NCBI RefSeq assembly: GCF_000504245.1
Contig: NZ_KI632509.1
Location: forward strand, 1,487,723 to 1,551,722
Reading direction: 5' to 3'
Source: Haloechinothrix halophila YIM 93223
GTDB taxonomy: Bacteria; Actinomycetota; Actinomycetes; Mycobacteriales; Pseudonocardiaceae
Length of the DNA: 64,000 nucleotides
Below, in pieces: positions 54,452 through 62,214 of this stretch; position 1 is the stretch's first letter, and the number at the start of each line of letters is the position of its first letter. A model generated the notes under the pieces. That model was not told the origin of the DNA, searched no databases, and saw nothing but the letters and a program-made list of their open reading frames with translations. The position numbers and the translations under genes are program-made.

Positions 54452-55999
54452 TCACTCCGGGGCGAGGAAGATCGGGTTGGTCAGGGCGACCATGCCGGAG
54501 CGGCCGTTGAGCGGGTCCTCGGTGTCGGGCTCCGGCGCCCCGCGCAACTCGGCGCGCAGGTAGCCACCTGGCCCGATCGGCTGGTCCAGCGTCACGGTCT
54601 GCTCGTCGGCGGTGACCGGTTCCGTCCGGACCACGAGGCCATCCCGCAGTAGCGTCAGCACCCGCTCGGTGCCGCCTCGCACCAGCACGGACACCGTGAC
54701 TACGTCCGCGGGTCCGCCGGTCACCGTGCCACCGACCATGGCGTGCTGTCCGGCGGGGCCCTCTGCGGTCAGGTACAGCTCTGGCCCTGACGGACCCGAC
54801 GTGACGTAGCTGCGGCCCGCTTTGAGCGCCGCCACCACCGCGTCCCGGGACAGCGAACCCGCGTAGACCACGGTCGTCGGCGCACCCAGCGCGGACGCCT
54901 CCGGGTTCGCGGTGCCGTGCAGGTCACTGCCGCCGCTGGCGAACACCCGGTGTCCCGCGGCGAGCAGCCGGTCCCAGATGGCGATCGCATCGTCGTCGTC
55001 CGGCTGGTATGGCCCGTTCCACACCTCGAGCCCGTCGGGCAGCAGCGCTGGATCGGCCAGCCCGTCCGCGAGGAACTGCCAGGACAAGTGCGCGCTCGCC
55101 GGATGCGCCGCGGACACGTAGGCGCCGTGCCGCCGTGCGGCGTCGAAGAACGCGTCGATCCGGCGTTCGTAGCGCTGCAGCGGGATCCCGTTCGGCCGTT
55201 GCCGCCAGTCGAGCCACGCGCCCGGCGGCAGCCCGCTGACCGTCGCGTGACCGTGGAACCAGTTGGTCATCTCCACGCCGCCGATCAGCAGTACCCCAGT
55301 GTCTCCCGCGATGCGCGCGAGGTCGTCGTTGCTCGTGGTCACGTTGTGATCGGTGAAGACGACCCAATCCAGCCCCGCGCGCCGCATGGCGTCCGGGTAC
55401 TCGTCCGGTTGGAGCGCGCTGCCGGACGCGAACGCATCCGAGGAGTGCGTGGTGTGATTGTGCAGGTCACCGCGATACCAGCCAGGTTCGGCGCGGACGA
55501 CGTCTTGCTCACGCCCGAGCGGTCGCTCGCCGCGCTGCGGCCCGAAGCTCAGCCGCACCGTCACGGTCAGTTCTGTCGGCGTCGGCGCACGGAACACGGG
55601 GATGATCACCGTCCAGGTGCCTGGTTCGATCCTCCCGGCACGGAACGCCCGTGACGCGGCGTGCGCCGCGACGAAAAAGGAGTTCTCCTCCTCGCCGTAG
55701 ACACCCCGGAAACCGGGGGATCCGTAGCCGGGACCGCGCTCGTCGAACAGGCCAATGCCGACGGCGGTGTGCTCCGCCCCGGCACCGGACTTCGTCAGCG
55801 ACGCCGCCACTCGGTTCACCCCAGCTGGCACGGGGAACGGCAAGTAGAGGTAGGTGCCCGCGCCAGCGGCGGTCGCGGTGAGCGTGAGTTCGGAGGCCGC
55901 GACGGCAGGGGATGCCGTGGTGATGCCGAGGCCGGCGACCCCGGTGGTCAGCACCGCGCCGCGTCGCAACATCGCGCGTCGGGACAGCTCATCGGACAT
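54452..55999 (-). CDS. Exported PHP-domain metallohydrolase (CehA/McbA family)
   Basis: 515 residues. Tat-like signal (SRRAMLRRGAVLTTGVAGLG). PHP motifs: YRGDLHNHTTHSSDA (HxH), DWVVFTDHNVT, GVEMTN, SAAHPAS and SGGSDLHG, giving a complete multi-metal site. CehA/McbA enzymes hydrolyse carbamates or phosphoesters. A beta-sandwich C-terminal region follows (VVTVSVLVRGG). Divergent from a second CehA/McbA-like gene. ATG follows GAGGAGTG. Confidence 0.82.
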   Translation of the reverse strand: MSDELSRRAMLRRGAVLTTGVAGLGITTASPAVAASELTLTATAAGAGTYLYLPFPVPAGVNRVAASLTKSGAGAEHTAVGIGLFDERGPGYGSPGFRGVYGEEENSFFVAAHAASRAFRAGRIEPGTWTVIIPVFRAPTPTELTVTVRLSFGPQRGERPLGREQDVVRAEPGWYRGDLHNHTTHSSDAFASGSALQPDEYPDAMRRAGLDWVVFTDHNVTTSNDDLARIAGDTGVLLIGGVEMTNWFHGHATVSGLPPGAWLDWRQRPNGIPLQRYERRIDAFFDAARRHGAYVSAAHPASAHLSWQFLADGLADPALLPDGLEVWNGPYQPDDDDAIAIWDRLLAAGHRVFASGGSDLHGTANPEASALGAPTTVVYAGSLSRDAVVAALKAGRSYVTSGPSGPELYLTAEGPAGQHAMVGGTVTGGPADVVTVSVLVRGGTERVLTLLRDGLVVRTEPVTADEQTVTLDQPIGPGGYLRAELRGAPEPDTEDPLNGRSGMVALTNPIFLAPE

Positions 56000-56185
56000 C
56001 GAGCATCACTCCTCTCGCGATGCGGGAAGGCCGTAGCGTAACCCTCATGGCCGCTGGTGCGGCACCTCTGATCGACGAACTCACCACGAATAACGACTGA
56101 ATCGGAGAAACGTCGTATCTCGCATCGGACGCGGCCGTTGACATCAACGTGAAGATGACTCGTGGCACTTCCTGAGGTGATCAGT

Positions 56186-57706
56186 GTGGCGCTGTCTCGA
56201 CGCGAGGTCCTCGCGGCGTCGGTGGCATCCGGAGCGGTGCTGCTGTCCCGGCCGTCCGGCGCGGCGGCGGCACGCCTCGGGCCGGATGCGGACACCTCGG
56301 CGTCGCGGACGTCCAAACTAGACCCAAACGTCCGGCTGGCGCACGCGGACCTGCACAACCACACGCTGCTGTCGGATGGCGACGGACGTGCGGACGCCGC
56401 CTTCGAGACCATGCGTTCGCACGGCCTCGATGTGGCCGCGCTGACCGATCATTCCGGTGTCGGCAAGGTGCTCGGGCCGACATGCCAAGGCTGTGACGCC
56501 GCGATCGGCATCGACGAGTCCGAATGGGACCGCCTCAAGTCCTATGCGGACGCGGCGAACGCGGATGGTGAGTTCGTCGCGCTGCGCGGGTTCGAGTGGT
56601 CTTCGCCCGTACTTGGCCACATGAACGTCTGGTTCTCCGCGACCTGGACCGACCCGCTCGCCACCGCTGGTGTCAACGCCAGTTCAACGGCCGGGTTCCT
56701 GCTGCACGAGGACGACACCCTGATCGGTCCGGACACCGAGGCGTTGCTGAACGACGTGCTTCGCGGTGCGCCCGACCGGCCGGTGTCCATGGCCGGGTTC
56801 TACGACTGGCTCGACGCCGATCCGGAGCGCGCGATCGTTGGTGGTGGGCTGGACGGTATCGCCGGGTTCAACCACCCCGGCAGGGAAGGTGGCAGGTTCG
56901 GCTACTTCACCTACGACCCGCGCATCGCCGACCGTGTGGTCAGCATCGAGATGTTCAACCGCCGTGAGGATTACCTGTTCGAGGGCGTCGCGGAGGGCAA
57001 TCCGTCGCCGCTGGTCGAATGCCTCGACGCTGGGTGGCGCGTCGGCATCCTCGGCGTGACCGACGAGCACGGCGACGACTGGGGTGGCCCGCTCGGCAAG
57101 GGGCGCACCGGTCTGTGGGTGCCCCGCCTGAGCAGGGACACCGTGCGCGACGCGATGGAAAGCCGACGGTTCTTCGCCACCAGGGAGCGTGGCTTGCGGC
57201 TGGACGCCACCGCGAACGGCACGCCCATGGGTGGCAGGCTCGCGCACCGCGACGGCGAGGTCAGGTTCGCGCTCGACATCGACAAGGGCCGCGAATGGCA
57301 GGGTCGCACGCTGCTGATGCAGGTCATGCAGACCGGCGACCCGCTGCCGACGCTGACTCACCAGGTTGAGTTCCGGGTTCCTGGTCCCGACGAGCCCGCC
57401 GTCGCGGTGACGGTGCCGGTGAGCAGGGACGACGGCGACTGGGTCGTCCTGCGTGTCACCGACCCCAGCAGGTCGGCTGACGACCGTGCGCAGCCGTACC
57501 CCGCCTATCGCGCGGCGGGCAGGGCCGTCGCCTACGCCAGCCCATTCTTTCTCGTCGAGAACGACGAACCGCCGACGTCGCCTGATGCCGTGTCCCTTAC
57601 CGCGAGTTCGCTCGGCGTCGCGGGTGCGGCTAGCCTGCGCCGTGCCGAGCATGCGCATGATCATGACCGACCCCGCATGGGCGATCTTGGCAAATCGTTG
57701 TGGTAA
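56186..57706 (+). CDS. Exported PHP-domain metallohydrolase (CehA/McbA family), second copy
   Basis: About 506 residues. Tat-like signal (ALSRREVLAASVASGAVLLS). PHP motifs: HADLHNHTLLSDGDG, VAALTDHSGVG, LRGFEWSS, IAGFNHPGREGG and LGVTDEHGDDWG, so metal ligands are in place but the sequence differs clearly from the neighbour. GTG 56186 follows GAGGTGATC; GTG 56162 would extend it eight codons. Role probably extracellular ester or phosphate hydrolysis. Confidence 0.8.
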   Translation: MALSRREVLAASVASGAVLLSRPSGAAAARLGPDADTSASRTSKLDPNVRLAHADLHNHTLLSDGDGRADAAFETMRSHGLDVAALTDHSGVGKVLGPTCQGCDAAIGIDESEWDRLKSYADAANADGEFVALRGFEWSSPVLGHMNVWFSATWTDPLATAGVNASSTAGFLLHEDDTLIGPDTEALLNDVLRGAPDRPVSMAGFYDWLDADPERAIVGGGLDGIAGFNHPGREGGRFGYFTYDPRIADRVVSIEMFNRREDYLFEGVAEGNPSPLVECLDAGWRVGILGVTDEHGDDWGGPLGKGRTGLWVPRLSRDTVRDAMESRRFFATRERGLRLDATANGTPMGGRLAHRDGEVRFALDIDKGREWQGRTLLMQVMQTGDPLPTLTHQVEFRVPGPDEPAVAVTVPVSRDDGDWVVLRVTDPSRSADDRAQPYPAYRAAGRAVAYASPFFLVENDEPPTSPDAVSLTASSLGVAGAASLRRAEHAHDHDRPRMGDLGKSLW

Positions 57707-57820
57707 TCATTTCTATGAGCAAATTGTCCAGGTACGGTGTGAGGGCGTTGTGGAACGGATGACACGCGGCCCACACGGGTCACGCGGTGACGACGTGACC
57801 CACGAACCGAGGTGGCGCGA

Positions 57821-58381
57821 ATGACGGACTCGCTGGCCATGCGCAGCGCTAATGCGGCGACAGGGTTCGTGCTCTCGTCGCTGTTGGTATGCGGGGTGAT
57901 CGTGGTGTCGGAACCCGGCACCTACGCACTGCCCATAGGCAGTCATGGCGCCCCGGTGGCGGAGGATGCGCGGCCCGGCGGGCTCGGCGATCCGGGAGCG
58001 GACACACCACGTCCGACGACCGGGCAGTCGATCACTGTGCCGGTGAAGCTGCGTGCGCCGCGTGACGCCAACGCGCGCGGCGCTGCGGTGGCGTTGCCCG
58101 CGTCGGCCGAGTCGGCAGCGGCGCGACCGGATCAGCGACGCACCACGAACCGGAGCGGCGAACCCGATCCCGGGCGGGAATCGTTCACCAGCGACGTGAA
58201 CAAGGACCAGCCGGAGCGCGACGAGCGCGGCTCGCGGACGTCGTCACGGCGTGGTGCCACATCGTCAGCGCGTACGTCGAACTCGCGCGACACCTCCCAG
58301 GAACGGGACACCTCGCCTGACCGGCGAACCAGGACGTCCCAGTCGGCTGACTTCCGCGAGAGGTCCGGCAGGGGAGCCTGA
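57821..58381 (+). CDS. Membrane-anchored or secreted Arg/Ser/Asp-rich protein, unknown
   Basis: 186 residues. ATG 57821 follows GAGGTGG. One N-terminal hydrophobic helix (ATGFVLSSLLVCGVIVVS) could be a signal anchor. The rest is disordered: Pro/Gly/Ala-rich then a highly charged Ser/Thr/Arg/Asp region (SSRRGATSSARTSNSRDTSQ, DRRTRTSQSADFRE). No domain recognised. Terminated by a strong hairpin. Confidence 0.6.
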   Translation: MTDSLAMRSANAATGFVLSSLLVCGVIVVSEPGTYALPIGSHGAPVAEDARPGGLGDPGADTPRPTTGQSITVPVKLRAPRDANARGAAVALPASAESAAARPDQRRTTNRSGEPDPGRESFTSDVNKDQPERDERGSRTSSRRGATSSARTSNSRDTSQERDTSPDRRTRTSQSADFRERSGRGA

Positions 58382-58424
58382 ACCACACCGTGGCGGTGGT
58401 CCGGACGGCTCCCCGCGGCGCTCC

Positions 58425-58472
58425 GGTCGTGAGTGCTCATCAGAGTTCTAACTCTGATCGGCACTCACGACC
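58425..58472 (+). terminator. Terminator hairpin
   Basis: Outer arms GGTCGTGAGTGC (58425-58436) and inverse (58461-58472) plus inner arms ATCAGAGT/ACTCTGAT, 44 bp after the preceding stop. Confidence 0.78.
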
Positions 58473-58489
58473 CCGCCGGTGCGAATCGC

Positions 58490-58502
58490 TAGTGTCGTGA
58501 CC
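58490..58502 (+). promoter_or_regulatory. Likely leaderless promoter -10 of decarboxylase
   Basis: TAGTGT (58490-58495) ends seven bases before ATG 58503 and no SD is present, the pattern of a leaderless mRNA. Confidence 0.5.
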
Positions 58503-59942
58503 ATGGCGAGTCACATGTCAGCGGAGGAGTTCCGCAAACACGGCAAGCAGGTGATCGACTGGATCGCGGACTACATGGCCGGGATCGAGTCCTACCCGGT
58601 GCGCTCGCAGGTGCGGCCAGGTGAGATCAGGGCCGCGCTGCCGGACCGTGCCCCCGAGCAGGGCGAACCCTTCGACCGCGTGCTCGCCGACCTGGACCGG
58701 ATCATCCTGCCCGGTGTGACGCACTGGCAGCACCCGAACTTCTTCGCCTACTTCCCCGCCAACGCCAGCGGCCCGGCGATCCTCGGCGACCTGCTCTCGT
58801 CCGGTCTCGGCGTACAGGGCATGATCTGGGCGACCAGCCCCGCATGCACCGAGCTGGAGACGGTCGTCGTCGACTGGCTCGCTGACCTGCTCGGCCTGCC
58901 GGAGCACTGGCGCACCGACGCGCGCGGCGGTGGCGTCATCGAGGACTCCGCGTCCAGCGGCAGCCTGGTCGCGCTGCTCGCCGCGCTACACCGTGCTGGC
59001 AGGGCGCGCAACACGCTGTACGTGTCCTCGCAGACGCACTCCTCGCTGGAGAAGGCCGCCGTCATCGCCGGGGTCGCGACGGAGAACGTGCGGATCGTCG
59101 ACGTCGACCCTGACACGCTGGCCATGCGCCCGGAGCACCTCGCGACGCTGATCGCGCAGGACCTGGCCGACGGGGCGACACCGACCATGGTGTGCGCGAC
59201 CATTGGCACGACGTCGACCACCGCGATTGACCCGGTGCGGCGCATCGGTGAGATCTGCGCCGAGCACGGGATCTGGCTGCACGTCGACGCCGCCTACGCC
59301 GGGGTTGCCGCGATCCGCGACGAGCTGCGCTGGATCAACGACGGTGTCGCGGAGTTCGCGGACTCCTACGTCACCGACCCGCACAAGTGGCTGCTGACCA
59401 ACTTCGACTGCACCGTGTTGTGGGTTGCCGACCGTGTGCCACTCATCGACGCGCTGTCGATCCTGCCGGAGTACCTGCGCAACGCGGCGACCGAGTCCGG
59501 CGAGGTGATCGACTACCGCGACTGGCAGATCCCGCTCGGCAGGCGGTTCCGAGCGCTGAAGCTGTGGGCGGTGTTGCGTTGGTACGGCGCCGATGGCCTG
59601 CGCGAGCACATCCGCACCGGCATCGCGCTGGCCGATGATCTGGCGGGCTTGGTGCGCGAGCACGACGACTTCACGCTGCTCGAGCATCACCCGTTCGGAC
59701 TGGTGTGCCTCCGGCCGCTCTGGAGAGGTCTGTCCGATGTGGACTCCGAGGATGCCACGGCCGCGTTGCTGGCACGGCTCAACGACTCCGGCGATCTCTA
59801 CCTCAGTCACACCAAGATCGGCGCTCGCACGATGCTGCGGGTGGCCATCGGCGCGCCCGCGACCACGCGCGAGCATGTGCGGGCCGCCTGGCAGCGCATC
59901 GAAGCGGAGTATCGAGCAGTGCTGGCGGAAAGGGTGGAGTAG
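58503..59942 (+). CDS. PLP-dependent group II decarboxylase (aromatic amino acid type)
   Basis: About 479 residues. AADC-like features: WQHPNFFAYFPANASGPAILGDLLSSGLG, SPACTELETVVVDWLADLLGLP, IGTTSTTAIDPV, WLHVDAAYAG and the PLP lysine in VTDPHKWLLTNFDC near 295. It should decarboxylate an aromatic amino acid such as tryptophan, tyrosine or phenylalanine to an amine. ATG 58503 is chosen from the leaderless -10. Followed by a small ABM-domain gene. Confidence 0.88.
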   Translation: MASHMSAEEFRKHGKQVIDWIADYMAGIESYPVRSQVRPGEIRAALPDRAPEQGEPFDRVLADLDRIILPGVTHWQHPNFFAYFPANASGPAILGDLLSSGLGVQGMIWATSPACTELETVVVDWLADLLGLPEHWRTDARGGGVIEDSASSGSLVALLAALHRAGRARNTLYVSSQTHSSLEKAAVIAGVATENVRIVDVDPDTLAMRPEHLATLIAQDLADGATPTMVCATIGTTSTTAIDPVRRIGEICAEHGIWLHVDAAYAGVAAIRDELRWINDGVAEFADSYVTDPHKWLLTNFDCTVLWVADRVPLIDALSILPEYLRNAATESGEVIDYRDWQIPLGRRFRALKLWAVLRWYGADGLREHIRTGIALADDLAGLVREHDDFTLLEHHPFGLVCLRPLWRGLSDVDSEDATAALLARLNDSGDLYLSHTKIGARTMLRVAIGAPATTREHVRAAWQRIEAEYRAVLAERVE

Positions 59943-59993
59943 GTCGCCGGCAGCGGCTCCGTTGTCAGGACACGGCCAGCAAGGGGAGGAACC

Positions 59994-60278
59994 ATGATCA
60001 TTGTGTCCGGGTCACTGTACGTCGATGCCGACGTGCGTGACGCCTACGTCAAGGACTGCGTCAGCGTGGTCGAGCAGGCGCGCGAGTCGCCGGGATGTCT
60101 CGACTTCGTCATCGCCGCCGATCCGATCGAGCCTGGCCGGGTCAACGTCTACGAGCGGTGGGACTCCGACGAGAACCTGATGCGGTTCCGTGGCTCCGGG
60201 CCGTCGTCGGAGCAGACGGCCCAGATTCGGGACGCCTCCGTCGCGAAGTACCGCATCTCCGCGACCGAAGACCCGTAG
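59994..60278 (+). CDS. ABM-domain monooxygenase-like protein
   Basis: 94 residues, antibiotic biosynthesis monooxygenase/YgiN-type alpha-beta barrel: SGSLYVDADVRDAYVKDCVSVVEQARESPGCLDFVIAADP, VNVYERWDSDENLMRFRGSG. Such dimers can oxidise quinol-like substrates without cofactor, or simply bind them. ATG follows GGGGAGGA. Likely co-transcribed with the decarboxylase 51 bp upstream. Confidence 0.82.
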   Translation: MIIVSGSLYVDADVRDAYVKDCVSVVEQARESPGCLDFVIAADPIEPGRVNVYERWDSDENLMRFRGSGPSSEQTAQIRDASVAKYRISATEDP

Positions 60279-60381
60279 CCCGAGGGCGCTGGGCCGCACC
60301 GGGCATGGCTTCGTCCGTGTGGCCCAGCTCATGGCGTTCGGTCTCGGCGGGCGTTGACAAGGCGCCGCCGCACCAGAGAAG

Positions 60382-60397
60382 CTAAGCAAGCGCTTAG
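60382..60397 (+). promoter_or_regulatory. TetR-type operator-like palindrome
   Basis: CTAAGCAAGCGCTTAG: 6-bp arms CTAAGC/GCTTAG, containing AAGCGCTT. It is 66 bp upstream of the thioesterase ATG. Resembles TAAGCGCTTA-type operators of TetR repressors; no such regulator is adjacent. Confidence 0.5.
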
Positions 60398-60462
60398 TTA
60401 CCTGTTGCCCTGCCGCGTCTGGGCGCACCGGTTCGGCCGGTGAGGACTGCGAAGGAACGCCG

Positions 60463-60975
60463 ATGACATCGAGTGACCCGCGTGGCGGATGGCTGCCGCC
60501 CGTCGCGGAACTGCTGAACCTCCCCGCCGAGCTGAAGCAGGCCATCCCGCCTGAGTACGAAGACCTCAACGGTCACATGAACATCAAGCACTACTTCGAG
60601 CTGCAGTCGTTCGCGGCGTGGGGCGTGTTCCGCAGGGTCGGCTACGAGGACGAGCGGCGGCCGGACGAGGGAGCGTTCACGCTGGAACAGCACCTGCGGT
60701 ATCACAACGAGGTGCTGGTCGGGCAGGAAGTCTCGGCGCACGTCGTGTTGCTCGATCGCTCCGACAAGGTGGTGCACGGCATCTCGTTCCTGGTCAACCG
60801 CACTACCGACCAGGTGGCAAACACCCTGGAGTTCGTCTCGGCGCACGTTGATCTTACCCAGCGCCGCATCAGCCCGTTCCCCACACGGATCGCGGACGCG
60901 CTCGACGCCGAGCTGGCCCGGTGTGCCCATCTCGGCGACGTCGAATCGCCCGGACCCGCCCGGCTGCGGTCCTGA
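60463..60975 (+). CDS. Hotdog-fold acyl-CoA thioesterase-like protein
   Basis: 170 residues. EDLNGHMNIKHYFELQSFAAWGVF is the 4HBT-like active segment (DxNGHMN), followed by FTLEQHLRYHNEVLVGQEVSAHVVLLDRSDKVVHGISFLVN. Predicted to hydrolyse acyl-CoA or acyl-carrier thioesters. The TetR-type palindrome upstream suggests regulation by a distant repressor, as for lipid-degradation genes. Confidence 0.8.
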   Translation: MTSSDPRGGWLPPVAELLNLPAELKQAIPPEYEDLNGHMNIKHYFELQSFAAWGVFRRVGYEDERRPDEGAFTLEQHLRYHNEVLVGQEVSAHVVLLDRSDKVVHGISFLVNRTTDQVANTLEFVSAHVDLTQRRISPFPTRIADALDAELARCAHLGDVESPGPARLRS

Positions 60976-60982
60976 AGCGGGC

Positions 60983-61007
60983 GGGCCGGCACCCGCGATG
61001 CCGGCCC
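60983..61007. terminator. Bidirectional terminator hairpin
   Basis: Perfect 9-bp arms GGGCCGGCA (60983-60991) and TGCCGGCCC (60999-61007) between the thioesterase and the minus-strand ATPase. Confidence 0.68.
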
Positions 61008-61021
61008 ACCCAATCAGTACG

Positions 61022-62113
61022 TCACGCCGTCAGGCGCTCACCCGTCTCGGCGTCGAACACCAGCACCCGCGCTGGGTCGCACGCGAGCCGCAGCGACTGC
61101 CCCTTGCGCGGCGGATCGCGTGGATCGATGCGCGCCACGACCTCGGCGAGCTCGCTCTGCTCGGTGTCGGTGGCGCTGCCGTAGAGGAAGGCATCCGCGC
61201 CCAGCTCCTCGATCAGCGTCACCTCGACGGGCAGGCCGGGATCGTCGTCGGCCACGATGCGCCAGTGTTCCGGCCGGACGCCTACCTTCAGCGCCCGTCC
61301 CGGCGTCCGCGCCTGCGTGTCGCGGTCGAGTGGCACGATGTAGCCGCCGACGTCGGCGCCGCCCTCGGTGGGCTTGCCGTCGAGCAGGTTCATCGCAGGT
61401 GAGCCGATGAATCCCGCCACGAACAGGTTGGCTGGCTTGTCGTACAGGCTCAAGGGGACGTCGACCTGCTGCAGCACGCCGTCCTTGAGCACCGCCACCC
61501 TGTCGCCCATCGTCATCGCCTCCACCTGGTCGTGGGTGACGTAGACGGTGGTGATGCCGAGCCTGCGCTGCAGCGACGCGATCTGACTGCGGGTGGACAC
61601 CCGGAGTTTCGCGTCCAGGTTCGACAGCGGTTCGTCCATGCAGAACACCTGCGGCTGGCGCACGATGGCGCGTCCCATCGCGACGCGCTGCCGCTGGCCA
61701 CCGGAGAGTTCCTTCGGCTTGCGATCGAGGTAGTCCTGCAGGCCAAGCAGCTCAGCCACATCCTTGACCTGCGCCAGCCGTCCGTCCTTCGACACGCCCT
61801 GCATCTTGAGTGCGAACGCCATGTTGTCGGCGACGCTCATGTGCGGATACAACGCGTAGTTCTGGAAGACCATGGCGATGTCGCGGTCTTTCGGGGCCAC
61901 GTCGGAGACGTCGCGATCGCCGATGTAGATCGCGCCCGACGTCGTCTCCTCAAGACCGGCGAGCATTCGCAGCGAGGTGGATTTCCCGCAACCGGATGGG
62001 CCGACGAGCACCATGAACTCGCCGTCGGAGATCTCAAGGTCGAGCGCGTCGACCGCAGGCGTGTCCGACCCCGGGTACACCCGGCTGGCCTTCTCGAAAC
62101 GTACAGAACTCAT
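61022..62113 (-). CDS. ABC transporter ATPase (MsmX/UgpC type)
   Basis: About 363 residues. Walker A GPSGCGKSTS, Q-loop MVFQNYALYPHMSV, signature LSGGQRQRV, Walker B VFCMDEPLSNLDAKL, H-loop VTHDQVEAMTMGD and a TOBE/OB C-terminus are intact. MsmX/UgpC-type ATPases often serve several sugar importers encoded elsewhere; none of the permeases is next to it. ATG 62113 follows AAGGGAA. Upstream lies a terminator and a GH31 glycosidase, so it may supply energy for import of starch or isomalto-oligosaccharide breakdown products. Confidence 0.88.
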   Translation of the reverse strand: MSSVRFEKASRVYPGSDTPAVDALDLEISDGEFMVLVGPSGCGKSTSLRMLAGLEETTSGAIYIGDRDVSDVAPKDRDIAMVFQNYALYPHMSVADNMAFALKMQGVSKDGRLAQVKDVAELLGLQDYLDRKPKELSGGQRQRVAMGRAIVRQPQVFCMDEPLSNLDAKLRVSTRSQIASLQRRLGITTVYVTHDQVEAMTMGDRVAVLKDGVLQQVDVPLSLYDKPANLFVAGFIGSPAMNLLDGKPTEGGADVGGYIVPLDRDTQARTPGRALKVGVRPEHWRIVADDDPGLPVEVTLIEELGADAFLYGSATDTEQSELAEVVARIDPRDPPRKGQSLRLACDPARVLVFDAETGERLTA

Positions 62114-62174
62114 AACACAGGTTCCCTTCACCGGCAGGTACGTGCCGGACGATCCGTAGTAAAGGTGATGGTGA

Positions 62175-62210
62175 GCGGGTGCCGGTCGGGATGGCCCGAC
62201 CGGCACCCGC
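62175..62210 (-). terminator. Terminator hairpin of GH31 gene
   Basis: Perfect 16-bp arms GCGGGTGCCGGTCGGG (62175-62190) and inverse (62195-62210) with a 4-nt loop, just after the GH31 stop on the minus strand. Confidence 0.8.
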
Positions 62211-62214
62211 CGCG

